Under the pieces are notes generated by a model that made no database searches, had not been told where the DNA came from, and was given only the letters and a program-made list of their open reading frames with translations. DNA of 64,000 nt from Enterobacteriaceae bacterium (lineage in GTDB: Bacteria > Pseudomonadota > Gammaproteobacteria > Enterobacterales > Enterobacteriaceae), in contig CABIZV010000008.1 in the NCBI GenBank assembly GCA_902363335.1, positions 62,001 to 126,000 on the forward strand. Reading direction: 5' to 3'. A program made the translations under genes and the position numbers. Below, in pieces: positions 17,726 to 28,301 of the stretch (the stretch's first letter is position 1; each line of letters starts with the position of its first letter).

Positions 17726-17746
17726 CCCGCGCGGAGTTCGCGCGGG
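17726..17746 (-). other. GC-rich hairpin downstream of ispB
   Basis: CCCGCGC and GCGCGGG arms pair around a 7-base loop just past the ispB stop. On the minus strand AAACTT follows, not a T run, so termination here is uncertain. Nothing else is recognisable in 17561-17725. Confidence 0.5.
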
Positions 17747-17752
17747 AGAAGA

Positions 17753-18724
17753 TTAACGATCGCGTTGTACAGCGATGTGCGCGAGGGCGATAAGCGCATC
17801 ACGCCATTGGTTATCAGGCAGAGGGGAGAGGGCGGCAATGGCTTTATCGGCCTCTTCTTCGGCGCGCTGACGCGTCCATTCCAGAGAGCCACACGCCGCC
17901 ATCGCTTCGAGAACCGGTTCAAGCAGATGACGTCCATTACCCTGTTCAATCGCGCCGCGAATCAGCAGCGCCTGTTCCGGCGTGCCGTTACGCATTGCGT
18001 GCAGCAAAGGCAGGGTCGGTTTGCCTTCGTTGAGATCGTCCCCGACGTTTTTCCCCAGCGTTTCGCCATCAGCGCTATAGTCGAGTAAATCATCAATTAG
18101 CTGGAAAGCGGTTCCCAGATAGCGACCATAGTCCTGGAGCCCTTTTTCCTGCTCGGGCGTGCAATTAGCGAGCAGGCCGGAACATTGGGCCGCCGCTTCA
18201 AACAGGCGCGCAGTTTTGCTGTAAATCACGCGCATATAATTTTCTTCGGTGATGTCAGGATCGTTGACGTTCATCAACTGAAGCACTTCACCTTCAGCAA
18301 TCACGTTTACGGCTTCAGACATCACTTCCAGGACTTTCAGCGACCCGAGGCTGGTCATCATCTGAAATGCGCGGGTGTAAATAAAGTCGCCTACCAGTAC
18401 GCTGGCAGCGTTCCCAAAAGCAGCATTCGCCGTTGCCTTGCCACGACGCATATCTGACTCATCGACGACATCATCGTGCAGCAGGGTCGCGGTATGAATA
18501 AATTCGATAAGCGCGGCAATATTGACATGGGCATTGCCCTCATAGCCAACGGCGCGAGCGGCCAGCACGGCAATCATCGGGCGGATACGTTTTCCGCCTC
18601 CGCTGACGATGTAATAGCCTAACTGATTGATCAACTGGACATCCGAGTTGAGCTGCTCAAGAATCGTCGCATTGACACCCGCCATATCCTGCGCGGTTAA
18701 CTCATTGATTTGTTGTAAATTCAT
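17753..18724 (-). CDS. ispB: Octaprenyl diphosphate synthase
   Basis: IspB elongates farnesyl diphosphate with isopentenyl diphosphate to make the C40 side chain of ubiquinone and menaquinone. The 323-residue trans-prenyltransferase has both aspartate-rich motifs: LLHDDVVDES (D84, D85, D88) and LIDDLLDY (D211, D212, D215). The ATG at 18724 gives the E. coli N-terminus MNLQQINELTAQD. It diverges from rplU. The ubiquinone accessory genes ubiU, ubiV and ubiT also lie in this window. Confidence 0.98.
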   Translation of the reverse strand: MNLQQINELTAQDMAGVNATILEQLNSDVQLINQLGYYIVSGGGKRIRPMIAVLAARAVGYEGNAHVNIAALIEFIHTATLLHDDVVDESDMRRGKATANAAFGNAASVLVGDFIYTRAFQMMTSLGSLKVLEVMSEAVNVIAEGEVLQLMNVNDPDITEENYMRVIYSKTARLFEAAAQCSGLLANCTPEQEKGLQDYGRYLGTAFQLIDDLLDYSADGETLGKNVGDDLNEGKPTLPLLHAMRNGTPEQALLIRGAIEQGNGRHLLEPVLEAMAACGSLEWTRQRAEEEADKAIAALSPLPDNQWRDALIALAHIAVQRDR

Positions 18725-18881
18725 CGCAAAAGCCGGGCTTAGTGTCCTGTTTACCACTTATCCATACGGGATAATGAAGGTTTTACGTTAGCGTTGTGGC
18801 TACGATTGTACTGAAAAAACGCCTCAGATAAACGTTGTCGTGCCGGTTGTGTTTTTTTTCTGCATCTATTGATGGTAGCAC

Positions 18882-18910
18882 TTGTCAAAGGCTCACGTTT
18901 TGCGTAATAT
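18882..18910 (+). promoter_or_regulatory. Sigma-70 promoter for rplU-rpmA
   Basis: TTGTCA (18882-18887) and TAATAT (18905-18910) are separated by exactly 17 bases, about 70 bases upstream of the rplU start. This is a close consensus match, as expected for a ribosomal protein operon. Confidence 0.8.
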
Positions 18911-18980
18911 TCGCGCCCTATTGTGAATATTTATAGCGCACTCTGAATCACATGAAGTTGTGCGCGGAAGCGGAGTTTAT

Positions 18981-19292
18981 ATGTACGCGGTTTTCCAAAG
19001 TGGTGGTAAACAACACCGAGTAAGCGAAGGTCAGACCATTCGCCTGGAAAAGCTGGACATCGCAACTGGCGAATCTATCGAATTCGCTGAAGTTCTGATG
19101 ATCGCAAACGGTGAAGAAGTCAAAATCGGCGTTCCTTTCGTTGATGGCGGCGTAATCAAAGCTGAAGTTGTTGCTCATGGTCGTGGCGAGAAAGTTAAAA
19201 TCGTTAAGTTTCGTCGTCGTAAACACTACCGTAAGCAGCAAGGCCATCGTCAGTGGTTCACTGATGTGAAAATCACTGGCATCAGCGCTTAA
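18981..19292 (+). CDS. rplU: 50S ribosomal protein L21
   Basis: L21 binds 23S rRNA in the large subunit. The 103-residue protein (MYAVFQSGGKQHRVSEGQ) matches the family in full, including the basic C-terminal VKFRRRKHYRKQQGHRQ. The ATG at 18981 gives the normal length. The rplU-rpmA pair is followed by a strong terminator. Confidence 0.98.
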   Translation: MYAVFQSGGKQHRVSEGQTIRLEKLDIATGESIEFAEVLMIANGEEVKIGVPFVDGGVIKAEVVAHGRGEKVKIVKFRRRKHYRKQQGHRQWFTDVKITGISA

Positions 19293-19311
19293 GTTAAGAG
19301 GAGCAGATTAA

Positions 19312-19569
19312 ATGGCACATAAAAAGGCTGGTGGCTCGACTCGTAACGGTCGCGACTCAGAAGCTAAACGTCTGGGCGTAAAACGCTTCGGCGGCGAATC
19401 CGTTCTGGCTGGTAGCATCATCGTTCGTCAACGTGGTACTCAGTTCCACGCTGGCTCAAACGTAGGCTGCGGCAAAGACCACACACTGTTTGCTAAAGCA
19501 GACGGTAAAGTGAAATTCGAAGTGAAAGGCCCGAAAAACCGTCGTTTTATCAGCATTGTTGCTGAATAA
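19312..19569 (+). CDS. rpmA: 50S ribosomal protein L27
   Basis: L27 reaches into the peptidyl transferase centre with its flexible N-terminus. The 85-residue protein starts MAHKKAGGSTRNGRDSE, the short gammaproteobacterial form with no cleavable leader, and has the conserved RQRGTQFHAGSNVGCGKD block. A GAGGAG ribosome site lies before the ATG, 19 bases after rplU. Confidence 0.98.
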   Translation: MAHKKAGGSTRNGRDSEAKRLGVKRFGGESVLAGSIIVRQRGTQFHAGSNVGCGKDHTLFAKADGKVKFEVKGPKNRRFISIVAE

Positions 19570-19594
19570 GTTTTTCGCGTCCCGGTAACGGATG

Positions 19595-19625
19595 AAAGCC
19601 CCGCAACGTGTTGCGGGGCTTTTTA
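19595..19625 (+). terminator. Intrinsic terminator after rpmA
   Basis: AAAGCCCCGCAAC and GTTGCGGGGCTTTT form a long GC stem with a very small loop and T tail. In E. coli yhbE and obgE are partly read through from rplU-rpmA, so termination is likely incomplete. Confidence 0.88.
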
Positions 19626-19682
19626 CATTCGACGCCAGGAAAATGATGGGTTGTACCACCGTTTGAAGGCAGGGAATCCGGT

Positions 19683-20648
19683 ATGAAGCAGCAGGCGGGG
19701 ATTGGCATTCTTTTGGCGCTTACGACGGCAATATGCTGGGGCGCATTACCGATTGCCATGAAACAGGTTCTGGAAGTTATGGAACCGCCTACCGTCGTTT
19801 TCTATCGATTTCTGATGGCGAGCTGTGGTCTCGGCCTTATTCTGACATGGAAGCGCAAGCTGCCTTCTTTGCAGATTTTTCGCAATCCACGCTGGTTGGT
19901 ATTGCTGCTCATCGCAACCGGTGGGCTGTTCGGTAATTTCGTGCTGTTTAGCTCATCGCTACAGTACGTTAGCCCAACGGCATCGCAGGTAATAGGCCAA
20001 CTCTCGCCTGTCGGCATGATGATTGCCAGCGTCCTTATCCTCAAAGAGAAGATGCGCGGCACGCAGATAATTGGCGCAATCATGCTTATCTGCGGTCTGC
20101 TGATGTTTTTCAACACCAGCCTGATCGAGATTTTTACTCGTCTCACTGACTATACCTGGGGTGTCATCTTCGGGGTGGGTGCGGCGATGGTCTGGGTGAG
20201 TTACGGCGTCGCGCAAAAGGTGTTATTGCGGCGAATGGCCTCGCAGCAGATCCTCTTTTTATTGTACACTTTATGTACTATTGCATTGTTGCCGCTCGCA
20301 AAGCCTGAGGTTATCGGGCAACTAAGCGACTGGCAGCTAGCCTGTCTGATCTTCTGTGGACTGAACACGCTGGTCGGTTATGGGGCGCTGGCAGAAGCCA
20401 TGGCGCGCTGGCAGGCGGCGCAGGTGAGCGCGTTAGTGACGCTGACTCCCCTGTTTACACTGTTATTTTCAGATCTTTTATCAATGGCCTGGCCCGATTT
20501 CTTCGCCCGACCGATGCTTAACCTACTAGGTTATCTCGGTGCGGTTATCGTGGTTGCGGGCGCGATGTATTCCGCCATTGGTCATCGTCTTTGGGGGCGG
20601 TGGCGTAAGCGTGAAACGGTTGTTCCGTTGCCCCGCGCAGGCGAATGA
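19683..20648 (+). CDS. yhbE: EamA/DMT-family inner membrane transporter YhbE
   Basis: This 321-residue protein has ten predicted membrane helices arranged as two EamA repeats, the layout of the drug/metabolite transporter superfamily. The N-terminal IGILLALTTAICWGALPIAMK and mid-protein SPTASQVIGQLSPVGMMIAS are conserved family segments. The substrate is unknown. It sits between rpmA and obgE, 15 bases before obgE, an arrangement fixed in enterics. Confidence 0.93.
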   Translation: MKQQAGIGILLALTTAICWGALPIAMKQVLEVMEPPTVVFYRFLMASCGLGLILTWKRKLPSLQIFRNPRWLVLLLIATGGLFGNFVLFSSSLQYVSPTASQVIGQLSPVGMMIASVLILKEKMRGTQIIGAIMLICGLLMFFNTSLIEIFTRLTDYTWGVIFGVGAAMVWVSYGVAQKVLLRRMASQQILFLLYTLCTIALLPLAKPEVIGQLSDWQLACLIFCGLNTLVGYGALAEAMARWQAAQVSALVTLTPLFTLLFSDLLSMAWPDFFARPMLNLLGYLGAVIVVAGAMYSAIGHRLWGRWRKRETVVPLPRAGE

Positions 20649-20663
20649 TTTACGGAGAGTAAA

Positions 20664-21839
20664 ATGAAGTTTGTTGATGAAGCAACGATCCTGGCAGTCG
20701 CAGGTGATGGCGGTAATGGTTGCGTAAGCTTCCGCCGTGAAAAATATATCCCGCGTGGCGGCCCTGACGGCGGCGACGGTGGTGATGGTGGCGACGTCTG
20801 GATGGAAGCTGACGAAAACCTGAACACCCTGATCGACTATCGTTTCGAAAAATCTTTCCGTGCAGAACGTGGTCAGAACGGCGCAAGCCGTGACTGTACC
20901 GGTAAGCGCGGCAAAGACGTCACCATCAAGGTGCCGGTCGGTACGCGTGTTATTGACCAGGGCACCGGTGAAACCATGGGCGATATGACCAAACACGGTC
21001 AGCGTCTGATGGTGGCGAAAGGCGGCTGGCACGGTCTGGGTAACACCCGCTTTAAATCCTCCGTTAACCGTACACCGCGTCAGAAGACGATGGGTACACC
21101 GGGCGATAAGCGTGACCTGCAGCTCGAACTGATGCTGCTGGCGGATGTCGGGATGCTGGGGATGCCGAATGCCGGTAAATCCACCTTTATCCGTTCCGTC
21201 TCTGCGGCGAAACCAAAAGTGGCGGACTATCCGTTTACGACACTGGTACCGAGCCTGGGCGTGGTCCGTGTCGATAACGAGAAGAGCTTCGTGGTTGCCG
21301 ATATCCCAGGTTTGATTGAAGGGGCATCCGAAGGCGCAGGCTTAGGTATCCGCTTCCTGAAGCACCTGGAACGTTGCCGCGTATTGCTGCACATCATTGA
21401 TATCGATCCAATCGATGGTTCTGATCCGGCTGAAAACGCGCGCATCATCATCGGTGAGCTTGAGAAATACAGCGATAAACTGGCGAGTAAACCACGCTGG
21501 TTGGTCTTCAACAAAATCGACACCATGGATAAAGCGGACGCGGAAGCGAAAGCGAAGGCTATTGCCGAGGCGATGGGTTGGGAAGGTAAGTACTACCTGA
21601 TTTCTGCGGCAAGCCAGATTGGCGTTAAAGACCTGTGCTGGGACGTGATGAACTTCATCATTGAAAACCCAGTGGTGCAGGCTGAAGAAGCCAAACAGCC
21701 AGAGAAAGTCGAATTCATGTGGGATGACTACCACCGTCAGCAGCTTGACGAAGTCGCCGCTGAAGCGGAAGAAGACGACGAAGACGATGATTGGGATGAA
21801 GATGACGAGGAAGGCGTAGAGTTTATCTACCAACGCTAA
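20664..21839 (+). CDS. obgE: Obg family GTPase (CgtA)
   Basis: ObgE is an essential GTPase that binds the 50S subunit and affects ribosome assembly and stress responses. The 391-residue protein has the glycine-rich Obg fold (residues 1-158, with RGGPDGGDGGDGGD), a G domain with G1 GMPNAGKS (166-173), G3 DIPGLIEGA and G4 NKID, and an acidic C-terminal tail rich in Glu and Asp (EDDEDDDWDEDDEE). A GGAG ribosome site precedes the ATG. Confidence 0.98.
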   Translation: MKFVDEATILAVAGDGGNGCVSFRREKYIPRGGPDGGDGGDGGDVWMEADENLNTLIDYRFEKSFRAERGQNGASRDCTGKRGKDVTIKVPVGTRVIDQGTGETMGDMTKHGQRLMVAKGGWHGLGNTRFKSSVNRTPRQKTMGTPGDKRDLQLELMLLADVGMLGMPNAGKSTFIRSVSAAKPKVADYPFTTLVPSLGVVRVDNEKSFVVADIPGLIEGASEGAGLGIRFLKHLERCRVLLHIIDIDPIDGSDPAENARIIIGELEKYSDKLASKPRWLVFNKIDTMDKADAEAKAKAIAEAMGWEGKYYLISAASQIGVKDLCWDVMNFIIENPVVQAEEAKQPEKVEFMWDDYHRQQLDEVAAEAEEDDEDDDWDEDDEEGVEFIYQR

Positions 21840-21846
21840 TCCTGGC

Positions 21847-21960
21847 GCCGGATGGCGACGCTAACGCGTCTTATCCGGCCTACCATATTGCAACGGGCCG
21901 CATCAGCGGCCCGTTTTTTCATGTGCGTTGTAGGCCGGATAAGCGCAAGCGCCATCCGGC
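21847..21960. repeat. REP pair flanking a terminator (BIME)
   Basis: Two inverted REPs, 21847-21883 (GCCGGATGGCGACGC start) and 21930-21960 (GTAGGCCGGATAAGCG start), bracket a terminator between convergent obgE and dacB. Confidence 0.9.
21893..21919 (+). terminator. Intrinsic terminator after obgE
   Basis: ACGGGCCGC and GCGGCCCGT arms around a 4-base loop, followed by a T6 run. It lies between the two REPs. Confidence 0.9.
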
Positions 21961-21970
21961 AGCACCGAAC

Positions 21971-23404
<1,434 letters not shown>

Positions 23405-23523
23405 AATCTCGCGCTAACAACCTGGAAACAAGCCGTCATACTACGGTGCAAAGCCCTGTAAAGTAAACGATGACCCGTAGTGAACTTCAGGGTAAAATGC
23501 GTATCAAATTAAAAAATACTGCT

Positions 23524-23556
23524 GACCTGGGCTTAGTACCCGGGTCGGTTTTCTTT
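23524..23556 (+). ncRNA. graL: greA leader attenuator / GraL small RNA 3' end
   Basis: GACCTGGG and CCCGGGTC pair perfectly around a 7-base loop and are followed by GGTTTTCTTTT, an intrinsic terminator about 90 bases upstream of the greA start. In E. coli this leader terminator yields the short RNA GraL. The feature marks only the terminator hairpin; the RNA's 5' end, upstream near a TAAAAT box at 23493, cannot be fixed from sequence. Confidence 0.7.
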
Positions 23557-23647
23557 TGCTTCTGGCCTGGTGTCATAGCGATACTGGCGGGCTTAACGGC
23601 CGGAGCGGGGGAACCGCTCCCTACAGGTATGTTTAAGAGGTATAACG

Positions 23648-24124
23648 ATGCAAGCTATTCCGATGACCCTCCGCGGGGCAGAAAAACTGCGTGAAGAACT
23701 GGATTTTCTCAAGTCCGTACGTCGCCCAGAAATCATCGCGTCTATCGCTGAAGCGCGAGAGCATGGCGATCTGAAAGAAAATGCTGAGTACCACGCTGCC
23801 CGCGAGCAGCAGGGCTTCTGCGAAGGGCGTATCAAGGATATCGAAGCGAAGCTGTCTAATGCGCAGGTTATCGATATCACTAAGATGCCGAACAACGGCC
23901 GCGTTATCTTCGGTGCTACCGTAAAAGTGTTGAATCTTGATACCGATGAAGAGCAGGTTTACCGTATCGTGGGTGATGACGAGGCGGACTTTAAGCAGAA
24001 CCTGATTTCAGTGAACTCTCCTATTGCTCGCGGCCTGATTGGCAAAGAGCAGGATGATGTCGTTGTCATCCGTACGCCGGGCGGCGAAGTTGAGTTCGAA
24101 ATCCTGAAAGTGGATTATCTGTAA
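23648..24124 (+). CDS. greA: Transcription elongation factor GreA
   Basis: GreA enters the RNA polymerase secondary channel and stimulates cleavage of backtracked transcripts. The 158-residue protein has the N-terminal coiled coil with the acidic tip (AREHGDLKENAEYHAAREQQ) and the C-terminal FKBP-like domain ending EVEFEILKVDYL. The leader attenuator at 23524-23556 fits the known limitation of greA expression. A good terminator follows. Confidence 0.98.
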   Translation: MQAIPMTLRGAEKLREELDFLKSVRRPEIIASIAEAREHGDLKENAEYHAAREQQGFCEGRIKDIEAKLSNAQVIDITKMPNNGRVIFGATVKVLNLDTDEEQVYRIVGDDEADFKQNLISVNSPIARGLIGKEQDDVVVIRTPGGEVEFEILKVDYL

Positions 24125-24168
24125 GATTTGTTCGACACTCAAAATGTTGACTGAGTGTAAAGATAAGA

Positions 24169-24192
24169 AAAAGGCCGCATAGCGGCCTTTTA
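24169..24192 (+). terminator. Terminator between convergent greA and yhbY
   Basis: AAAAGGCCGC and GCGGCCTTTT form a 10-bp stem with a 3-base loop, symmetrical enough to act on both strands. Confidence 0.85.
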
Positions 24193-24278
24193 TCAAGCTT
24201 AAGAGCGTGGCATGTTGCTAGCCCTCGTAAAGAAAATCCCTCATTTAACACAATCTTGTGTCAGAAATTAGGATACTC

Positions 24279-24572
24279 TTAACGTGGCAGCGAGATTTTG
24301 CGTTCTTTACCAGGGCGATAAAGTACCAGCATCTTACCGATGACCTGTACGTTACAGGCGCCGGTTTCGCGCACGATAGCGTCCACGATCAAGGTTTTGG
24401 TTTCGCGATCTTCCGAGGCGACTTTCACCTTGATAAGTTCATGGTGCTCTAACGCTTGTTCAATCTCGGCCAGTACCCCTTCGGTCAAACCATTATTGCC
24501 AAGCATAACTACTGGCTTGAGCGGATGTGCAAGACCTTTCAGGTGCTGTTTTTGTTTAGTACTCAGATTCAT
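24279..24572 (-). CDS. yhbY: CRM-domain ribosome assembly protein YhbY
   Basis: YhbY is a 97-residue CRM-domain RNA-binding protein associated with pre-50S particles in E. coli. The whole chain is the CRM fold, with the GxxG loop LGNNGLTEGV and the C-terminal VQVIGKMLVLYRPGKERK. The ATG at 24572 gives the family length; the longer open frame is rejected. It diverges from rlmE across 125 bases. Confidence 0.95.
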   Translation of the reverse strand: MNLSTKQKQHLKGLAHPLKPVVMLGNNGLTEGVLAEIEQALEHHELIKVKVASEDRETKTLIVDAIVRETGACNVQVIGKMLVLYRPGKERKISLPR

Positions 24573-24697
24573 CGTATATTTTTGCTTACGTTGGGATTGA
24601 AAACGGGTCATTCTACCGCCATCTCCCTTATATCACCAAATGATGCGTAGAAATTTACGCCAAAGGTTACGATGAACTGCCCCTATGGGAATGTTAA

Positions 24698-25327
24698 ATG
24701 ACAGGTAAAAAGCGTTCTGCCAGCTCAAGCCGCTGGCTCCAGGAACACTTTAGCGATAAATATGTTCAACAGGCACAGAAAAAGGGGTTACGTTCCCGTG
24801 CCTGGTTTAAACTTGATGAAATACAGCAAAGTGACAAACTTTTTAAGCCGGGGATGACGGTAGTTGACCTCGGTGCTGCCCCAGGAGGCTGGTCACAGTA
24901 CGTGGTCACGCAGATTGGCGGCAAAGGCCGCATTATCGCTTGCGATCTTTTACCTATGGATCCAATCGTTGGTGTGGACTTCCTTCAAGGCGATTTTCGT
25001 GATGAACTCGTGGTGAAGGCATTACTGGAGCGAGTGGGTGACAGTAAGGTACAAGTTGTCATGTCAGATATGGCACCAAACATGAGCGGAACGCCGGAGG
25101 TTGATATCCCCCGGGCCATGTATCTGGTGGAGCTGGCGCTTGAAATGGTTCGTGATGTACTAGCGCCAGGCGGAAATTTTGTAGTGAAAGTGTTCCAGGG
25201 CGAAGGTTTCGATGAGTATCTAAGGGAAATTCGCTCCCTGTTTACGAAGGTCAAAGTTCGTAAGCCGGACTCTTCTCGTGCGCGTTCGCGTGAAGTGTAC
25301 ATTGTAGCGACCGGGCGAAAACCATAA
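24698..25327 (+). CDS. rlmE: 23S rRNA (uridine-2552-2'-O)-methyltransferase
   Basis: RlmE (FtsJ/RrmJ) methylates the ribose of U2552 in the A loop of 23S rRNA, needed for 50S maturation. The 209-residue Rossmann-fold protein shows the SAM motif VDLGAAPGGWSQ and the catalytic K-D-K-E set: K38 in RAWFKLD, Asp in MSDMAPNMSG, Lys in FVVKVFQGEG and Glu in REVYIVATG. In enterics it is co-transcribed with ftsH, 90 bases downstream. Confidence 0.97.
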   Translation: MTGKKRSASSSRWLQEHFSDKYVQQAQKKGLRSRAWFKLDEIQQSDKLFKPGMTVVDLGAAPGGWSQYVVTQIGGKGRIIACDLLPMDPIVGVDFLQGDFRDELVVKALLERVGDSKVQVVMSDMAPNMSGTPEVDIPRAMYLVELALEMVRDVLAPGGNFVVKVFQGEGFDEYLREIRSLFTKVKVRKPDSSRARSREVYIVATGRKP

Positions 25328-25417
25328 CCGGAAGAGTTTAAACGAAAGTTTGAATGATGACGGATATAGCGTATCCTGACGCTGTTTTTAACACAGTTGT
25401 AATAAGAGGTTAATCCC

Positions 25418-27358
25418 TTGAGTGACATGGCGAAAAACCTAATACTCTGGCTGGTCATTGCCGTCGTGCTGATGTCAGTATTCCAGAGCTTTGGGCCCAG
25501 CGAATCGAACAGCCACAAGGTGGATTATTCTACCTTCCTGCAAGAGGTCAATAACGATCAGGTTCGCGAAGCGCGTATCAACGGACGTGAGATCAACGTT
25601 ACCAAGAAAGATAGTAACCGTTACACGACTTATCTTCCGGTTAACGATCCGAAGCTGCTTGATAACCTGCTGACGAAAAACGTCAAGGTTGTGGGTGAAC
25701 CACCAGAAGAGCCAAGCCTGCTGGCTTCTATCTTCATTTCCTGGTTCCCAATGCTGCTCTTGATCGGTGTCTGGATCTTCTTCATGCGTCAGATGCAGGG
25801 CGGCGGTGGCAAAGGTGCCATGTCGTTTGGTAAGAGCAAAGCGCGCATGCTGACAGAAGACCAGATCAAAACCACTTTTGCTGACGTTGCTGGTTGTGAC
25901 GAAGCGAAAGATGAAGTAGCCGAACTGGTTGAATATCTGCGTGAGCCGAGCCGTTTCCAGAAACTGGGCGGTAAAATCCCGAAAGGCGTCCTGATGGTCG
26001 GCCCTCCGGGTACCGGTAAAACCCTGTTGGCGAAAGCCATCGCGGGTGAAGCCAAGGTTCCGTTCTTCACCATTTCTGGTTCTGACTTCGTGGAAATGTT
26101 TGTGGGTGTCGGCGCATCTCGTGTGCGTGACATGTTCGAACAGGCCAAGAAAGCCGCTCCGTGTATCATCTTCATCGATGAAATCGACGCCGTAGGCCGC
26201 CAGCGTGGCGCAGGCCTGGGCGGTGGTCATGATGAACGTGAGCAGACGCTGAACCAGATGCTGGTTGAGATGGATGGCTTTGAAGGTAACGAAGGTATTA
26301 TCGTTATCGCGGCAACTAACCGCCCAGACGTACTTGACCCAGCGCTGCTGCGTCCAGGTCGTTTCGACCGTCAGGTTGTGGTGGGGCTGCCAGACGTTCG
26401 CGGTCGTGAACAGATTCTGAAAGTGCATATGCGTCGCGTACCGCTGTCCCCGGACATCGATGCGGCAATCATTGCTCGTGGTACTCCTGGCTTCTCCGGT
26501 GCAGACCTGGCGAACCTGGTGAACGAAGCGGCACTGTTTGCAGCTCGCGGTAACAAGCGCGTGGTATCAATGGTTGAGTTCGAAAAAGCGAAAGACAAAA
26601 TCATGATGGGTGCGGAACGCCGCTCCATGGTGATGACGGAAGCGCAGAAAGAATCCACCGCCTACCACGAAGCGGGCCACGCGATTATCGGTCGCCTGGT
26701 GCCAGAGCACGATCCGGTGCACAAAGTAACGATTATTCCGCGCGGCCGTGCGCTGGGCGTGACCTTCTTCCTGCCTGAAGGCGACGCGATCAGCGCCAGC
26801 CGTCAGAAACTGGAAAGTCAGATCTCTACCCTGTACGGTGGTCGTCTGGCAGAAGAAATCATCTACGGCGTCGAGCATGTTTCTACCGGTGCGTCGAACG
26901 ATATTAAAGTGGCGACTAACCTGGCACGTAACATGGTGACCCAATGGGGCTTCTCCGACAAACTCGGTCCGCTGCTGTATGCAGAAGAAGAGGGTGAAGT
27001 GTTCCTGGGCCGCTCTGTTGCGAAAGCGAAGCACATGTCTGATGAAACGGCTCGTATCATCGACCAGGAAGTTAAAGCGCTTATCGAACGTAACTACAAT
27101 CGTGCGCGTCAGCTTCTGAACGAAAACATGGACATCCTGCACTCGATGAAAGATGCGCTCATGAAATATGAGACTATCGATGCACCGCAGATCGACGATC
27201 TGATGGCTCGCCGCGATGTGCGTCCGCCAGCGGGTTGGGAAGAACCGGGTTCATCCAACAACTCTGGCAGCACGGGTAAACCAAGTGCTCCGCGTCCAGT
27301 TGATGAGCCACCTGCACCGGACTCTGGCACCATGTCAGAGCAGTTCGGCGACAAATAA
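25418..27358 (+). CDS. ftsH: ATP-dependent zinc metalloprotease FtsH
   Basis: FtsH is the membrane-bound AAA+ protease that degrades LpxC, sigma-32 and unassembled membrane proteins. It has two membrane helices (near 5-25 and 100-120) around a short periplasmic domain, an AAA module with Walker A GPPGTGKT and Walker B CIIFIDEIDAVG, the FVGVGASR pore region, and the zinc site HEAGH with H417 when numbered from the TTG start. The TTG at 25418 has AGAGG 8 bases upstream; the ATG at 25427 would be 17 bases away, so TTG is preferred (646 residues). The control of LpxC links it to the LPS genes in this window. Confidence 0.97.
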   Translation: MSDMAKNLILWLVIAVVLMSVFQSFGPSESNSHKVDYSTFLQEVNNDQVREARINGREINVTKKDSNRYTTYLPVNDPKLLDNLLTKNVKVVGEPPEEPSLLASIFISWFPMLLLIGVWIFFMRQMQGGGGKGAMSFGKSKARMLTEDQIKTTFADVAGCDEAKDEVAELVEYLREPSRFQKLGGKIPKGVLMVGPPGTGKTLLAKAIAGEAKVPFFTISGSDFVEMFVGVGASRVRDMFEQAKKAAPCIIFIDEIDAVGRQRGAGLGGGHDEREQTLNQMLVEMDGFEGNEGIIVIAATNRPDVLDPALLRPGRFDRQVVVGLPDVRGREQILKVHMRRVPLSPDIDAAIIARGTPGFSGADLANLVNEAALFAARGNKRVVSMVEFEKAKDKIMMGAERRSMVMTEAQKESTAYHEAGHAIIGRLVPEHDPVHKVTIIPRGRALGVTFFLPEGDAISASRQKLESQISTLYGGRLAEEIIYGVEHVSTGASNDIKVATNLARNMVTQWGFSDKLGPLLYAEEEGEVFLGRSVAKAKHMSDETARIIDQEVKALIERNYNRARQLLNENMDILHSMKDALMKYETIDAPQIDDLMARRDVRPPAGWEEPGSSNNSGSTGKPSAPRPVDEPPAPDSGTMSEQFGDK

Positions 27359-27390
27359 GTTCTCCTTCGTGGATAACCGTGCTTTAACTG

Positions 27391-27419
27391 AAACCCTGGG
27401 GCTTGCCCTGGGGTTTTTT
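27391..27419 (+). terminator. Intrinsic terminator between ftsH and folP
   Basis: AAACCCTGGGG and CCCTGGGGTTT form a stem that includes two G-T pairs, with a small loop and a T6 run. Confidence 0.75.
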
Positions 27420-27452
27420 CTATTCAACATCAAGAGATAAAAAGGATTCTTT

Positions 27453-28301
27453 ATGAAACTCACCGCCCAGGGCTCCATCCTGGATCTTTCCCATCCGCAC
27501 GTCATGGGAATACTCAACGTTACGCCTGACTCTTTCTCCGACGGCGGCACGCATAACACGCTGGTTGAGGCGGTGAAACATGCAAATCTGATGATTAACG
27601 CCGGCGCGACAATCATTGATGTTGGCGGCGAATCCACACGTCCTGGGGCGTTGGATGTGAGCGTTGATGAAGAACTTGAGCGCGTTATCCCGGTGGTCGA
27701 AGCCATTGCCCAGCGTTTTGAAGTCTGGATTTCTGTCGATACCTCTAAACCTGAGGTCATGCGCGAATCAGCGCGAGTAGGCGCGCATATCATCAATGAT
27801 ATCCGTTCGCTTAGCGAACCCGGGGCGCTGGAAGCGGCGGCAGAAACGGGTCTGCCTGTGTCGTTGATGCATATGCAGGGTAATCCAAAAACCATGCAGG
27901 ATTCGCCGAAATATGATGATGTCTTTGCCGATGTAAATCGCTATTTTGTCGAACAAATCGCTCGCTGCGAGAAGGCCGGGATCCCAAAAGAAAAATTGCT
28001 GCTCGACCCGGGCTTCGGTTTCGGTAAAAATCTCTCCCATAACTATGCGTTACTGGCGCGTTTGTCAGAATTCCATCATTTTGGCTTACCGCTGTTTGTC
28101 GGTATGTCGCGTAAATCGATGATTGGCCAACTGCTAAATGTGGGGCCGTCAGACCGTCTTAGCGGCAGCCTGGCGTGTGCCGTGATTGCAGCCATGCAGG
28201 GCGCGCATATTGTTCGCGTCCACGACGTCAAAGAAACTGTTGAAGCGATGCGAGTGGTAGAAGCCACCCTGTCTGCGAAAGGAAAAAAACATTATGAGTA
28301 A
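27453..28301 (+). CDS. folP: Dihydropteroate synthase
   Basis: FolP condenses p-aminobenzoate with hydroxymethyl-dihydropterin diphosphate in folate synthesis and is the sulfonamide target. The 282-residue TIM barrel carries the loop NVTPDSFSDGG, the pterin-site GATIIDVGGESTRPGA and DPGFGFGKN. No resistance-type insertion is apparent. It overlaps glmM by 8 bases. Confidence 0.98.
   Translation: MKLTAQGSILDLSHPHVMGILNVTPDSFSDGGTHNTLVEAVKHANLMINAGATIIDVGGESTRPGALDVSVDEELERVIPVVEAIAQRFEVWISVDTSKPEVMRESARVGAHIINDIRSLSEPGALEAAAETGLPVSLMHMQGNPKTMQDSPKYDDVFADVNRYFVEQIARCEKAGIPKEKLLLDPGFGFGKNLSHNYALLARLSEFHHFGLPLFVGMSRKSMIGQLLNVGPSDRLSGSLACAVIAAMQGAHIVRVHDVKETVEAMRVVEATLSAKGKKHYE

Noticed and set aside
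23470..23694. 74-codon ORF in the greA leader
   Set aside because: It runs through the terminator hairpin and into greA in another frame, with no ribosome site; the leader RNA structure explains the sequence.
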